NCBI RefSeq assembly: GCF_038396675.1 | Contig: NC_088934.1 | Span: 37,721,001-37,785,000, forward strand | Direction: 5' to 3' | DNA from: Hydra vulgaris | Taxonomy: Eukaryota > Cnidaria > Hydrozoa > Anthoathecata > Hydridae | Length of the DNA stretch: 64,000 bases | Shown here: positions 11,204 through 22,444 of the stretch, piece after piece | How positions within the stretch are numbered: the first letter of the stretch is position 1 | Layout of the letters: each line of letters begins with the position of its first letter | Made by a program: the position numbers and the translations under genes | The notes under the pieces: model-generated | Told to the model about the DNA's origin: nothing | What the model saw: the letters and a program-made list of their open reading frames with translations, nothing else | Databases searched by the model: none

Positions 11204-11304
11204 TTACATTGAGTTTTACCTTAAGTAATGTTTTTATATACAACAACTCACTTTTTTAACGCGTGTAAATTTACTCTTTTATATTTGTTTTTTATGTTAA
11301 TCTG

Positions 11305-11638
11305 TTAGGATTCCAAAGAACCAGGAGGAACAGCTTTAGCTAAAAGTCTAAATTGAGGTGAATTGTTAAACCAGTATAGAGCTGAAAGTGTATTTAGAAA
11401 GTCTCCTGTTCCGCAAATTTTTTTACGATTTTTGATCTTTTTTTTTCTTTTGCATGAGGTTTTTTTTAATTTTTTACGCATTACGTTGTTTTTGTAGATA
11501 ATCGAGTGCATAACCTCCTACGTCTGATCTAAGTAAACGCTTGGCAAAATTTTTAACTCGCGTTATAAATTTTCATTTATTTCTATAATGTCGATGTCTA
11601 CGACGATGTACTTTTCTCCTTATACGCCTGCGAGCCAT
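11305..11638 (-). pseudogene. Arg/Lys-rich virion core-like protein
   Basis: The ATG at 11638 opens MARRRIRRKVHRRRHRHYR. The frame then stops after 21 codons and resumes in other frames with further basic stretches (RKKLKKTSCKRKKKIKNRKK) and a C-terminal segment LLAKAVPPGSLES. The protamine-like N-terminus resembles adenovirus pVII/pX-type core proteins and the intact gene at 44815-45051. It has at least two lesions. Confidence 0.5.
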
Positions 11639-11767
11639 TAACAACAAGATTAAAAAAACAAACTTGATTTTTTTAACAACTTTTTAGAAATAAATATTCG
11701 TTAGCTCATAAAAATGACAATTCAAGTACGGTTCGTTTAATAAAAAATGAAAATATCATAAAGCTAG

Positions 11768-13422
11768 TTAAGATGCTTTAAATTTATTACGAACATAAGT
11801 TAAATTTTCTGATACTCCAGTTTGAACAACTGCAGCTGGATATTGAAGATACAAAGTAAGTATACCTCTAAATTGTTCCAAAAATTTCACGGTGATTTGA
11901 AACGAATTATTTCACGCAGTAACGGCTGGAGGTTTATTATTGACATAATTGTAATCGCTGGTATTGTCAATAACTAAAAGTTCTGTAATATTATTAGTGC
12001 TAAAATAACAACCTGGACTTTTCAAAAAAGTGTTGTCGTTGTTAGTGTAATAATCGACGAAATTATTAATGTTTAAAGTATGGTGATGGTATATTTCCTT
12101 TACACCGAGAAACATAACTTCTCCAAACTTGATTTTGATCGTCGACTTTAGTCATATCAAATTCAACAGTGTCACCTGGCGAATTAACAAATGTTCTTCA
12201 ATAATTATAAAGAGTTACTATTTTAATAATATTACATGCCATTTCACATGGTGTTAAACAATTTTTGTTTCAATGATCACTTTCTTTTTTAGAATTGACG
12301 CAAAATATAATGCAATGTGGCACAATGTCTGCTGTTTTTATACTTCCCAAATTGACAGTGGCTTCGGTGACATTTTCTACGTTGGTCACAATTTGTTCGT
12401 AATGAGCCAATCGTAGTAAGGTGTAAGCTTCATCTTTTTTACTGTTGATATATAAAGATCTTTTTAATGGTAGACTCGGTTTGAATCTGTAGGCATTGTT
12501 ATAAATTATAGGGTTTTTAATAGCTAAACCCACATTGGCAAGAGCTGTAATGTTATAGTTGGTACATGTCATTTTCAACATAAATATCCAATCTGATTTG
12601 TTTATTTTTTCCAAAATAGGATTTAATTTAATAAATTTTACACATTAGACTCAAAGGAACTCTAAATTTACAACCTTTATCTCCAGTTAATAGAGCATTA
12701 TATCTATCTTTTAGTGCAGTTTGATAACCAGGAGTGGCTGGAGCAGCTCCATTTCCTATTGCAGCGAGCGGTTTAATGAGTCCATTAGGATCGGCAGATT
12801 GTACAAGCGCTTTGGTTTCAGCAAAACTAGCGTTATTAGCGAGATCATATTCTTCAACTAATCCTAAATTAGGGTTAAGGATTAAATCTCTAAAAAATTT
12901 TTAAATAACTTTTTAATCAGTAGTGCTCTAAAGCGATTAAAAGCGCAAGTAGTATTGTTTTTTTGATAATTGGGATAAAATCTTATAGCTTTAAATAAAT
13001 TTTGAATGAGGTTTGCAGCTACGCACACTCTTGCTAATAAAGCGTCGTCAGTTCCAGCTACAAATCTTGATTGCGTGCTTAAATTTTTAAAAAGAAATAA
13101 ATCAAAATCCAAAATCCAACCTTGTGGATTTGTCCATTCATTAAGTATTGTAGTAAAAGTAATTAAATTAGCCATATCTGAAGTAAGATCGTAAGAAAAT
13201 TTTTGATAATTGACAGACATCTTGAGGTAGAGCTGTTTGAAAACCAGGATATTTTTCATTTAAAGCAGCATTATATACTGCGCTTATATTACCACTAGTT
13301 GCTTCTTGCAATAAACGATTTTCATCTTCTGCTTTTGCAAAAACATATTCAAGAATAACATGACCGTCTGTATTTGGTGTATAACGATTACCATCGCCCG
13401 CTTTCATATATTTAATCATCAA
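11768..13422 (-). pseudogene. Probable capsid protein A (hexon-like candidate)
   Basis: About 550 codons in successive frames, starting MMIKYMKAGDGNRY. Features: an Ala-rich segment with GNGAAPATPGYQTALKDRY, then GCKFRVPLSLM, then LKMTCTNYNITAL and ADIVPHCIIFCVNSKK, ending with VRNKFKAS before TAA. 'KFRVPL' followed by beta-rich segments and 'VPHxIxFxxV' recalls double-jelly-roll major capsid proteins of Polinton/adinto-like viruses. The position beside core proteins and upstream of a second capsid-like gene fits. At least five frameshifts or stops break it. Hexon versus penton cannot be decided by eye. Confidence 0.45.
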
Positions 13423-13463
13423 ACCTATTTTTTTTTTTTAAATATAAACATTTTCTCTACTAT

Positions 13464-14056
13464 TTATTCATCATCTGACTCTGAAGTGTTTTTTTTAACT
13501 GGTAATTTTTTCTTTTTAACGCCTTTTAAAGCTTGAGAGTAACCAAGTTCAATTTAACTTTTTTTATTCAATTTTTTTTCATTGGTATTCTGCATAAACG
13601 GACTCGATAAAATAGCTCTTTGTTGAATAATACAGTTTCTACATAACCCCTGAATTTTGTCTACAGCATTTACTTCTTGAAAACATTGTGAACATACGTG
13701 TGATGGTGTCATTTTATTTTTAGGTTTTTTTTCAACAATTTCTTCTTCTGAATTTTCGCTTCTTAGGCTTGGGTTTGACTATTTGTACATTTTTTTCCAT
13801 TTTTTGGGAGGTTTTTCATCTTGTATTTCTTCTTTTTGTTTTGCTTTTTTAAATGTTTACATTTTTTATCCAATTCTGATTGATGATTAACAAATCAGAT
13901 TTGGTAGAATATTGAGTTAGTTGGTTTTGTAAAGGTTGAATATGATTTTTAATTTGATTGAATTGTTCTTTATGATTCATTTTTGAATCTTTTAAAATTT
14001 TTTGTTCTAAATTCACTAAATTATTATCATATCTTCCTTTGACACAAGAGACTCAT
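13464..14056 (-). pseudogene. Coiled-coil/zinc-ribbon protein
   Basis: The N-terminal part is a coiled coil (KEQFNQIKNHIQPLQNQ). A basic stretch that could be a nuclear signal (KPKPKKRKF) follows in the middle. Then comes a four-Cys zinc-binding motif, VCSQCF...GLCRNCI, and an end rich in Lys then Ser/Asp (KKNTSESDDE). One frameshift lies in the linker and one nonsense codon follows the zinc motif. The gene sits between the two capsid-like genes. No specific family recognised; a nucleic-acid-binding role is a guess. Confidence 0.5.
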
Positions 14057-14156
14057 TTTTAAAAAAAATTGAAATAAAAAAACGCATTCTTTTCTTTTTA
14101 TATTTTTTTTATAATAAATAAAAATAAGTGACATTATTTTATACTAATCCAACAAG

Positions 14157-16320
14157 TTAATTGTAAAACGGAACCATATGAATTTTCAATGTGGGATTAA
14201 AAAAAACGGTACTACTGAGATTGCTAAAGGTGAGAAGTTCAGCTTTTGAAATGAGAAACGACCATCTTGTTTGTTTTCAATCTTCTACATTGTTTATATC
14301 AAAGGTTGTTAATTGCCCTTGAATAACAGTGTTACGATTTTTTGTAAAATCAATATTGATGGTGACCTGAGTAGGATTTGTGTACTCTAATAACTTAAAA
14401 AAAGCAACAATTCCAGGAACATAAGTGCTATTCATATACATTCCACAATTGACAGCTTGATTGCATTTGATAAAAATGTAAGCGTCAGTAGTTGTAAGAA
14501 AATGGGAAACGTTGTTATTAAAATTACTAATTTGACTCAGAGTACATCTTAAAAAAGCCAATCTTTTTTTTTAGTTTTAAAATCTTGAGTCATGGCGTTT
14601 GTCATATTGTGATCTAGTTGCATAGTAAAAGGATTAATTTCTTGAGTTAAACTGTATTGCTCTCTTGTAAAAGCAAAGTATAAGGTAAAGGATTATTTCC
14701 AATGGGTTGATACATTTTTAAAATGATATTTTTTAATGGTAAACTGTCAGTCCAAGTTTGTACAATAGCTCCGTCACTCTTTTTTGATAAATAAACTGTC
14801 CGTTGAGCGAAGTGCAATAAAATATTAATTCTGTTGGATTATTTCCTTGTAATATAGCTTTGACACTGTTTAACTATGTTTTATGACTCGATGTAGTAGC
14901 TCTTTCAAAAGTAGTTGTAGTCACAAGAGGAACTTTGATGGTATTTGAAAACATGGGTTTGGCTTGCTCGCCATATAATAAGACTTCAATAAAGGTTTCT
15001 GCGTTATATATAGTAATTAAAGAGAGATCGTTTGTTATTATTTTATAAACATCTTCAGGTAAGTTAGAAGGTAAAACTTGAAATAGACTACCATTAATCT
15101 TAGGAGTACCTATGGGTACATTATTCCATGTATAACTGCTATCATAATCTGGATAGGAATAATTGTTCATTTGATGTTTTATTTGACCTTTCATAAGTAA
15201 TGTGCTAATTTTAATTGGAGATGATAATTTTCTTTGGAATGATGGTAAAGAAAAAAAGGAAAATAATTTGTAACTTTGTCTATAGGTTCAGCAATACATG
15301 AAGGTACACCTTTTGCTTTACTTGTAAGAAATTTATATAATATGGTAAAATCTGTTCCTGTAGAAGTATGATCGCTCAAGGTCAAGTTGTTTAAATCTAA
15401 ATTGAGCAAATTGTTTATCATGTTTAAACTTTCGGTAAAAACATCCATCATTTTTAATTCTCGTTCAGGCCATATCACTTGATCAACGTTAAAAATAGGT
15501 AAAGGTAAAGAAGCTAAAGGTACATTTTTTTAAGCATAACGATAATATTTTCTTTTGTTTGTTAAAGGAAAATCAAGTTGATAAAACTTGTCATTAACTC
15601 TGTAGGTTCTGCGATTTTTTAAATCGGTCGATCTAAAAGTGAGAAATTTTGTTAAGAGAGTTTTAGGTCCACTTGTAAAAGCTGTTTTAATAACATCTAC
15701 AAATTGTGGTAAAACTGTTTTAGTTGGTATAAACTCCGGGATAAAAAGGACTTTTAACGTCAACATGATCGTTCCAAATTTTCCATAAAGCATTGATATA
15801 TTTATTAACATTGTAGGGTATGTTGTAATCGTTAAGATTAGTTTCTACGTTATAAATGTTTCCCTCTACTGGTATTGTGTTGGTGTTGCTTATTATTTTT
15901 AATTAAAAAAAAGCAACTTGCCATGGTACAATATGTTTCATTTTTGTTTTAATACTTCCTAAAATAGGTAAAAGGTTATTAACATAAACATCTAAATCGA
16001 CACTAAGAATAATATCATCTGTAGTTAGCGCTGTTCCAGTTAAAGCTGGATTTTTGTAATTAGGTGTGAGCATAATATGAATAAAAGGTCGAACAAAGGT
16101 TTCTTCTATACCGTTTATTATCACTTCTCTTTCAGGTGAAATATTAGGTAGTAATGCCGGGTTTATAAGTGGATATTTTTTGCCGGGATTAAAAGTGGAT
16201 AGCGAGAGTATTTAATGATAAATTGTATATGTTTTCGTAAGTAGAACTAGTACTATTAGAGGTGTATTGTAATAATTTTGTAAAATCTTCTACAACGTAT
16301 GCACTTGAAGTTGTTCTGTT
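14157..16320 (-). pseudogene. Probable capsid protein B (large structural protein)
   Basis: About 720 codons that continue through single lesions: an in-frame TAA near 15903 and frameshifts near 16200, 15735, 15190 and 14700. It is polar and beta-rich with few charges and many Thr/Asn, for example ILSVDLDVYVNNLLPILG, RSTDLKNRRTYRVNDKFYQ and VTINIDFTKN. Its length and composition suit a major capsid (double jelly-roll) protein, making it a rival of gene A for that role. It ends with LKIHMVPFYN. There is no diagnostic motif; a structure prediction would settle it. Confidence 0.4.
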
Positions 16321-16372
16321 TGAAAAAAAAAAAAATAAGATTAACTTCTTTTGTTTAAACTTGTAAATATAA

Positions 16373-16624
16373 TCAAGCAGATCGAATAGGTTGTAAAAAA
16401 GAAGGATTCTTTATGTATTCGTTTCCTTTTCTGTAATACCATAACAAATTATAGTTAAGTCTATTACCACCAAACGCTAATGTATTGACGTTAAATTAAT
16501 TTAGTTAAACGTTGTTGTTATTTTTTATAGCGAATTTTATCATGGGTAAATTTACTAAACTGGTAACGCATCGAAGTTCAGTAAAAGGATCAAATAAATA
16601 TTTAGGAATAAAATATTTTGACAT
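16373..16624 (-). pseudogene. Small protein, 83 codons
   Basis: Starts MSKYFIPKYLFDPFTELR and ends with NPSFLQPIRSA. Two nonsense codons lie close together in the middle, without a frameshift. It sits between the large capsid-like gene and the 195-aa gene. No known domain; virion location is inferred only from neighbours. Confidence 0.4.
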
Positions 16625-16689
16625 TGAAATTCTACTCTCTTTATTATAATAACTTGAAAAAAAGTCTGAAAAGTCAAAACTCTATTTAA

Positions 16690-17277
16690 TTATGAATTAT
16701 AAAGTTTCAACCTTCTAATAAAAAAATTGTCTTGATTAACGTTGGAAATTGGAGCACCACCAAAGAGTTTACTTGTACCCGAATTGAGAGAATAATAGCT
16801 TGACATATTAGACAGGTGATCATTGTGTATGTTTTCCATATCTAATATGTCGTAACAAGGAAACGTATCACCTGGTAACGGTATATGATTTGCATACAAA
16901 ACAACATTTTTGGTGACAAGATAAAATTGATTTACTAATCTGGTAGGATTAGCAATCATGTTGTTTTGCATATCTGTTAACATTTGTTTTATAGCAGGTT
17001 TGGATTCCATTCTTAAACCATAATTGTTTTTTAAGAACGATAAGTTTTCGTCTACTCGACTTAAATTGGTAGGAACGTTCATGCTCATTAAATGCATAAT
17101 GGCATTATTTTTAAATGTAGGTTTGTTTATATCATTAGAGGTCAAGGATAGACTAAAGTCGTTCAACACATTATAATGCACGCTAGCTTCATTTTTATTT
17201 TTAGTTTCGTTAAAATAATACGTACTACAATCATATTTATTTACATCTAATACATCGTCAAATGTTATATTGTTCAT
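16690..17277 (-). CDS. Hypothetical protein, 195 aa, intact
   Basis: Opens MNNITFDDVLDVNKYDCST and ends FFIRRLKLYNS. It is polar, Asn-rich and has no signal peptide, membrane segment or Cys cluster. A stretch NNYGLRMESKPAIKQMLTDM could be helical. It is the longest undamaged frame of the structural block. It starts 7 bp after the stop of the integrase gene upstream on the same strand, so it may be co-transcribed. Possibly a minor virion protein; function unknown. Confidence 0.6.
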   Translation of the reverse strand: MNNITFDDVLDVNKYDCSTYYFNETKNKNEASVHYNVLNDFSLSLTSNDINKPTFKNNAIMHLMSMNVPTNLSRVDENLSFLKNNYGLRMESKPAIKQMLTDMQNNMIANPTRLVNQFYLVTKNVVLYANHIPLPGDTFPCYDILDMENIHNDHLSNMSSYYSLNSGTSKLFGGAPISNVNQDNFFIRRLKLYNS

Positions 17278-17283
17278 TTTTCC

Positions 17284-18572
17284 TTATTTTCTTTTTTTCT
17301 TGCAGTTTTTTTTCAAAGGTTTTAAAAAAGTATCAACATACTCGTTAAAGTTTTTATAATAAATGTCTTTATCTTCTTTGTTAATAGGTAATAAATCTTC
17401 TCGTTTGACTTTGTGTCGTATTTAAATCGCCTACTTGTCCAACTTTATAAATATAAGCGGGTAAGTAACCTTCTACTGAAGGGTTGGAGCATTCAGAGAC
17501 TTTCATAATAATTACTTTTTTTGTAGTGTCCCAATACGTATGATTACGAGTAGTGGATTTACTAAAGGTATCTTTGGCGTCTATTATATATTTTTTCAAA
17601 TAATATTCAGTTCCAATAGATAAAGGTTTCAATATTTTTAGTTTTTCGTTTTTGTATTCTTTTTCTACACGATGTAACATATTGGATGAAAAATTATGTC
17701 CTCGTCTTTTAGCGTTGCGGTATTGATCAATTAAACGAAGTGCTTTACCTTTAGCGTTGTCGGCGTCCGAATCTTTAGGACTGATTCCACTGGTTATTTT
17801 TTTCTTTTTCGTTTAATTTTTGTTCAATATCTTCGATATAAAAACTCCAATTGTTTTTTTGAAGTTCGTCTTGCTTTCTTAATTTTTGATAAAGTAATTT
17901 TAAACGTCCTATCGCTGATTCAGCCAAATAAGCTTTTCCATAAACTTTAGAATTAAAATGATAAATATTTTGCTCTTCACACCATTGGTTCATTTTATTA
18001 TTAAAAAATTCACCACCTTGATCTGTTTGTTGGTAAATAAAAGTTTTAAGTCTCTTTTAATATCTTCAAAAATATGTTTAAAACTACTAAGTACTTTGTC
18101 TGCGCTTTTTTTACTGGTCACTCTCAAATAAACTTTCCCCGAAACTCCATCAACTACAACTAAGCAAAATTCAGGTCGATGAGGAGCAAAATTTAAATTA
18201 AAACTGTCCATATCAGCCAAATCAGCTTGAAAATATTGACGAGCTGCGTCAAATAAAAATTGATGAGTCTCGTTGACCTAGGGTTTTCTAGGAGCTTGTT
18301 TTTAACGTTGACATCGGTTGTTTTTTTAAAGAGTAAAGTTTAATGTGATCAAGCCGTTATTAATCCATTCCATTTGGCATAGGTGGAACTTTCTAAAAGT
18401 GTTTTTAATTGTTCATAAAATTTTAAATCTGTTGAATTTTTTTTAAAGTGTCATATTGAATCAAAATTTTTTTAAGTTTAGGTACGTCTGTCAAACTAAA
18501 CAAACGACTTGATAATTTGGTAAGTTGGTCTTCTACAATGTTATCAATAGCATCTCTCAAGACGTAATTCAT
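17284..18572 (-). pseudogene. DDE integrase (retroviral/Maverick type)
   Basis: The rve catalytic core is clear: first Asp in YFQADLADMDSF, second Asp in QQTDQGGEF, Glu in KAYLAESAIGRLK, with VVDGVSGKVYLRVTSKK between. A C-terminal small barrel (KVGQVGDL) and a basic end (KPLKKNCKKKRK) follow. The N-terminus starts MNYVLRDAIDN at 18572. It would cut and join the viral DNA ends, using the TIRs of the element. Frameshifts lie near 18420, 18290, 18040, 17770 and 17420, so it is inactive here. All three catalytic residues are still encoded. Confidence 0.85.
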
Positions 18573-18609
18573 TTTTTTTTAAAAGTCGGAATATTTTGTT
18601 TGAGTAGTT

Positions 18610-18963
18610 TTTTCTTTTAATTTTGATCTTGTACCTATTGTTTTTTTTCTTAATCCTTAACGAGCTTTTGTAGTTAATATTTGAGTTTCAGTAGTATCAG
18701 TTGAAGCAGTTGCACTTGATGGTTCTACTGTACTAACTAATATTTCAGGTAAAGCAGTTTGTGCCTAATAATTTAGTAGGAGTTTCAATTTCAGTGGATT
18801 CTTCTTCTTTTTTAGTTTCTAATGGAGGAGATGAACGTTTTTTTGGGGCGTAGGAATATGTAATAATGAAGCGATTGTCATCGGATAAATAAATTTCGTT
18901 TTTTAAAATTGGTAAGTAACTTTAAATTGGTGGTAAAATTTTTAATGATTTTAGAATCCATTT
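18610..18963 (-). pseudogene. Pro/Ser/Thr-rich protein upstream of integrase
   Basis: Starts MDSKIIKNFTTNLKLL. It then gives, in shifted frames, a low-complexity acidic/Pro/Thr-rich part (PPLETKKEEESTEIETP) and a basic end (GLRKKTIGTRSKLKEKTT). At least two frameshifts and one stop. It may be a separate gene or the N-terminal extension of the integrase, whose ATG lies about 40 bp further on. Confidence 0.35.
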
Positions 18964-19090
18964 TAAAACATTATTTATAAGATAATAAAAGAGAATTTAA
19001 ACGAACAAATTGAGAATTATACATTGCACCTACTATCATTAACATTTCAAGTAAAGCTTTTTCTTTAGTTGTATTATCCGTGTTGTTAAA

Positions 19091-20616
19091 TTAATTTGAA
19101 TTGGATTTAATACTTTCTAAAAATGCAGATAAACCTCCTTTAGCACAAGTTTGTTCTACATCTTCTTTTAAAATAGCTACTTCTTTTACATATCTAAAAG
19201 GTAGCGTTAGAACATTATTAAAAACAGTTTTAAATGTCAAGTAGAGCATATTTTCACTAACAGCTCTCCTAGATACAGCGTTCATGTCATAATTATTTTT
19301 CATTCGATTGTAAATGTCTTTGTTTGATAATAAAGAACTATTATTTTGATTATATTCTTTTAATATATTGTATTTAAATCCTCGAAACATTTCACCATAT
19401 TGTATTCATCTTTGATTAATAATGTCTTTTGTTTCTAATATTATTTCATGAGCTCTCTCTCCTGCAAAACTTTTATCGGATAGCGATTCACTTTCTAAAA
19501 AACCAGAAGTCACAAAAGTGTAAGGAACACTAGATAGCGCACGAGTATAAACACCTTCAGCTGTTAATTTAGTTTCATTGCGAAAGGGATGTTGTATTTT
19601 TTAATAAAATTCCATAATATGGCAAAAGTGAGTTGTCTTATTTGATAATAATCGGCTATAATTCTCATGTTGCCAACAGAGTAAGAAGAGGTAAGTAAAG
19701 TTAAAAATTCGTTAGCATAAAAAGAATATTGTTTAGGATCATTTATTTTTTCCAAAGCAAAGTTAGTTACGTTATTGATAATACTAGCTAACGATTCATC
19801 CACATCTGCAACATTGGATAAGTATAAAATATATACTTTTAAATTATTCAAAATCACTCTTTCATTTCTCGATTTATAAACGCGTAAAGAAATTTGATTA
19901 GATCCAAATTAACAATTGACTTGATTTTTACACATATCAAGTAATTGTTTACCTAAATTGGGAATCTTTTTTACTTGTTCATTTTTATAAAGTTTTCGTA
20001 AAACTTCAGCTGTATTGGGTACTTCGTTAAAAATTAAAAGTTTACTGAGAGGTGTCAAAACATAAACTTTTTTTAGGTCGTGTTTAAAATGGCAGAGCGT
20101 GGTAAAGCGTTTAATGCAGATTGAATAGAGGAAGAAGGTGTTGTATCCTAGAGTATTATCTTGAGTAGGAAACTTTTTTAAATTTCTCATCATTCTTAAT
20201 GATTCGCTTATACTTCTTTGATCTATTTGATTATTAAATTCGCTTTGTTTATTTAAATTTATAATGCTTTTAAAAACACAAGAATCTCCTCCAACGTTGA
20301 GGTAAGTTTTCCATTTTTTTTGATCGCTTATAAAACTAGTAGCCGTATCACTATTAAGTAAAGTATCTAGAGGTAGCAAACTATTCAAATTTTTTTGAAA
20401 GCTGATTTTGCCTGCAATATGATTTTCAACATTGATGGGATCTGCATGAATAAGAGAGGATGGCAAATCATATCTTTCTATGAGTTGAGACAAATCTGTT
20501 ATGTTTGTTTCTTCAGATTCAGGGTTAGTTTCTGCGTTTTCTTGTTCATCCAATTGCAATAATTTTTTATTATAAATATCGATATTATAAGCATTTTGGA
20601 ATAACACTTTTCGCAA
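19091..20616 (-). pseudogene. Large unrecognised viral protein
   Basis: About 500 codons. The first 235 are open (start MRKVLFQNAYNIDIYNKK, acidic linker ENAETNPESEE). The same frame continues after one nonsense codon at 19909 to 19564, and a last piece (19091-19390) is in another frame. It looks mainly helical (for example RSISESLRMMRNLKKF), has no membrane segment or Cys motif, and sits between integrase and ATPase. Candidates are a minor capsid or a replication accessory protein; nothing decides it. Confidence 0.5.
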
Positions 20617-20769
20617 AGTTTATAAAGGAGAATCGTTTAAATTATAAGGCCTATATCTTTTCATGTTTCATAAAAATAAAAACTATTTTGATAATACAAA
20701 TCTTTTTTACAATAATCAATATCAAATTGTTGTCTTACAAATCAATAACAGTTTTTAAAGGTTGTAAAG

Positions 20770-21400
20770 TATCAAATGAGATTAATTTATTAGGATAACA
20801 ATTTATAATTTCGTGATAAAGTTTAAACGAGTAGAGCTGAAATATTCTTTTAAAACGTCGTAATTATTATAAACAAAGTCTGATATAGCTTGATTTTTAT
20901 CTTTCATTTTTTCTTTTTTTATGATGACTTTACCGTTTTCGTTGAATTTTGGATATGGGTATAAATTTTCTTTAACAAAGAGTTTAATTTCTATACAAAC
21001 TTATTCTTCGAAAGCGTTTTTTATTTGTAATCTTTCGTGATCCGATAAAAGATCACATTTTAACATTTTAAAGCTTTAAAACGCGTCAAAATTTCTTTGA
21101 TCCATATTTTAATTTCGTTTTCGTCAATGCCTTTTCTTCTGTTTATTTGAGGTATAAAAATATCCCTTCGCACAGCCAACTTTCGTCTCATAGCTTGACG
21201 TTTTTGTTTTTGTTTGTCTCATAGCTTGACGTACTTGTTTTGTTTGTTTGATTACATATTTCGTAATCGTTTTGTAAAATGCGTAAAAATTCTTCGCTTT
21301 CCCAATCATTCAGAATTTGAACTGGATTCTCTTGCGCTATCTGAATATTCGTCTGAAGATTTGCACAATCCATATCGTTTCCTTTATTTAATTTCTTCAA
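20770..21400 (-). pseudogene. Unrecognised protein, degraded
   Basis: The first part is around DWESEEFLRILQNDYEI. Later frames give DENEIKIWIKEILTRFKAL, LLSDHERLQIKNAFEE and KMKDKNQAISDFVYNNYDVL. It is helical and charged with no known motif. A short tandem duplication with CATAGCTTGACGT (about 21190 and 21220) lies inside it. Several frameshifts and stops. Confidence 0.35.
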
Positions 21401-21644
21401 GTAAAAGTGTAACTATTTCGCCTTCACTCCATTTTCTTTTTTTTTAACGGATTTTCTTTTTCATAATTTATATTGTTTTTATCTTCTTCGTTGGGTATAT
21501 TCTCCTTCTCTTGATTTTAATTGTTATGATGTGATTTCAGATAAAAATGATTTTTTAAATTTTGAGCTTTGACAAAGGGAAACAATTGAAAACAAACAAT
21601 TTTTTGTTAACGCTTATGTCTTTATAATCAAAGTCCAATTTACC

Positions 21645-22390
21645 TTAAGCGTCTACTGGGATAAATGCTTTTTGTTCTTTACTTGTAATCTGAGTTCTTA
21701 AGCGTACTTCCGTACAGTTTCTTATAAATAAAGCCAAATGACCGTGTTGATTAGATGTTTCTTTGTTTAACAAATCACTTATGATGTGATGCATTTTACC
21801 AGCAGAAAGAAAATCACTTTTAAATATTTTTTCAATTTCGCTATTGTTATCAAAAGAAATAATACATTTGTAATGGGATACTAAATTGTTCCAACATTGA
21901 CTCAATTTAGAAGGAACCGAATGAAAGATGGTAATGGTACCCACTCCGTGATGTGATCCGCTAGAACATGCGCTAGTATATTGTTGACTTTTTAAACAAA
22001 AAGAGCTAATGTCATCAAACAAAAGTATTGTTTTAATAATCAATGATCGCTGTTTTGAATACCATATTTATCTTTTGAGAAACTAATAGCTCTCTGTATA
22101 ACTGAATCTAAATTTTCTGGACTATTTACTGTTAATATATCATAAGCTTCTAAATTATTTTTAGTTGAATTAATAATATCACTGGGCTCTCTGATTTGTA
22201 TAACAAATAACATTTCAGCGTCAGGAAATTTACCATATTGTAACATTTCCCTCGCCATGGTAGATTTTACATTGTTAGTAGGACCAGTAATAATTGTATT
22301 TTCAGGATACACATCTTTGGTAGGTTTAAAAATATTAAATTTAACTTGAGAATTGCTTTGTTCATCTTTTAGTTCAGGTTCGTCTATTTT
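21645..22390 (-). pseudogene. A32-like genome-packaging ATPase
   Basis: An FtsK/HerA-type ATPase that would pump viral DNA into the capsid. Walker A is TIITGPTNNVKSTMA, Walker B is TILLFDDIS, and GVGTITIFHSVPS matches the family's third motif. Ser-His-rich residues around SGSHHG precede it. A frameshift at about 22040 splits the Walker A half from the Walker B half, and another lies near 22380 in the N-terminal lead. In Walker A the usual Gly before Lys is Val (NNVKS), an extra sign of decay. The length suits the roughly 250-aa adintovirus ATPases. Confidence 0.8.
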
Positions 22391-22444
22391 TCCTTTTATA
22401 TAAAAACTATGAAACCTTTTTCAATTAATATTTCAGTTATAGAT

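Noticed and set aside
14277..17277. Calling a definite major capsid protein
   Set aside because: Two large genes compete (11768-13422 and 14157-16320), and no diagnostic residue pattern separates hexon from penton by eye.
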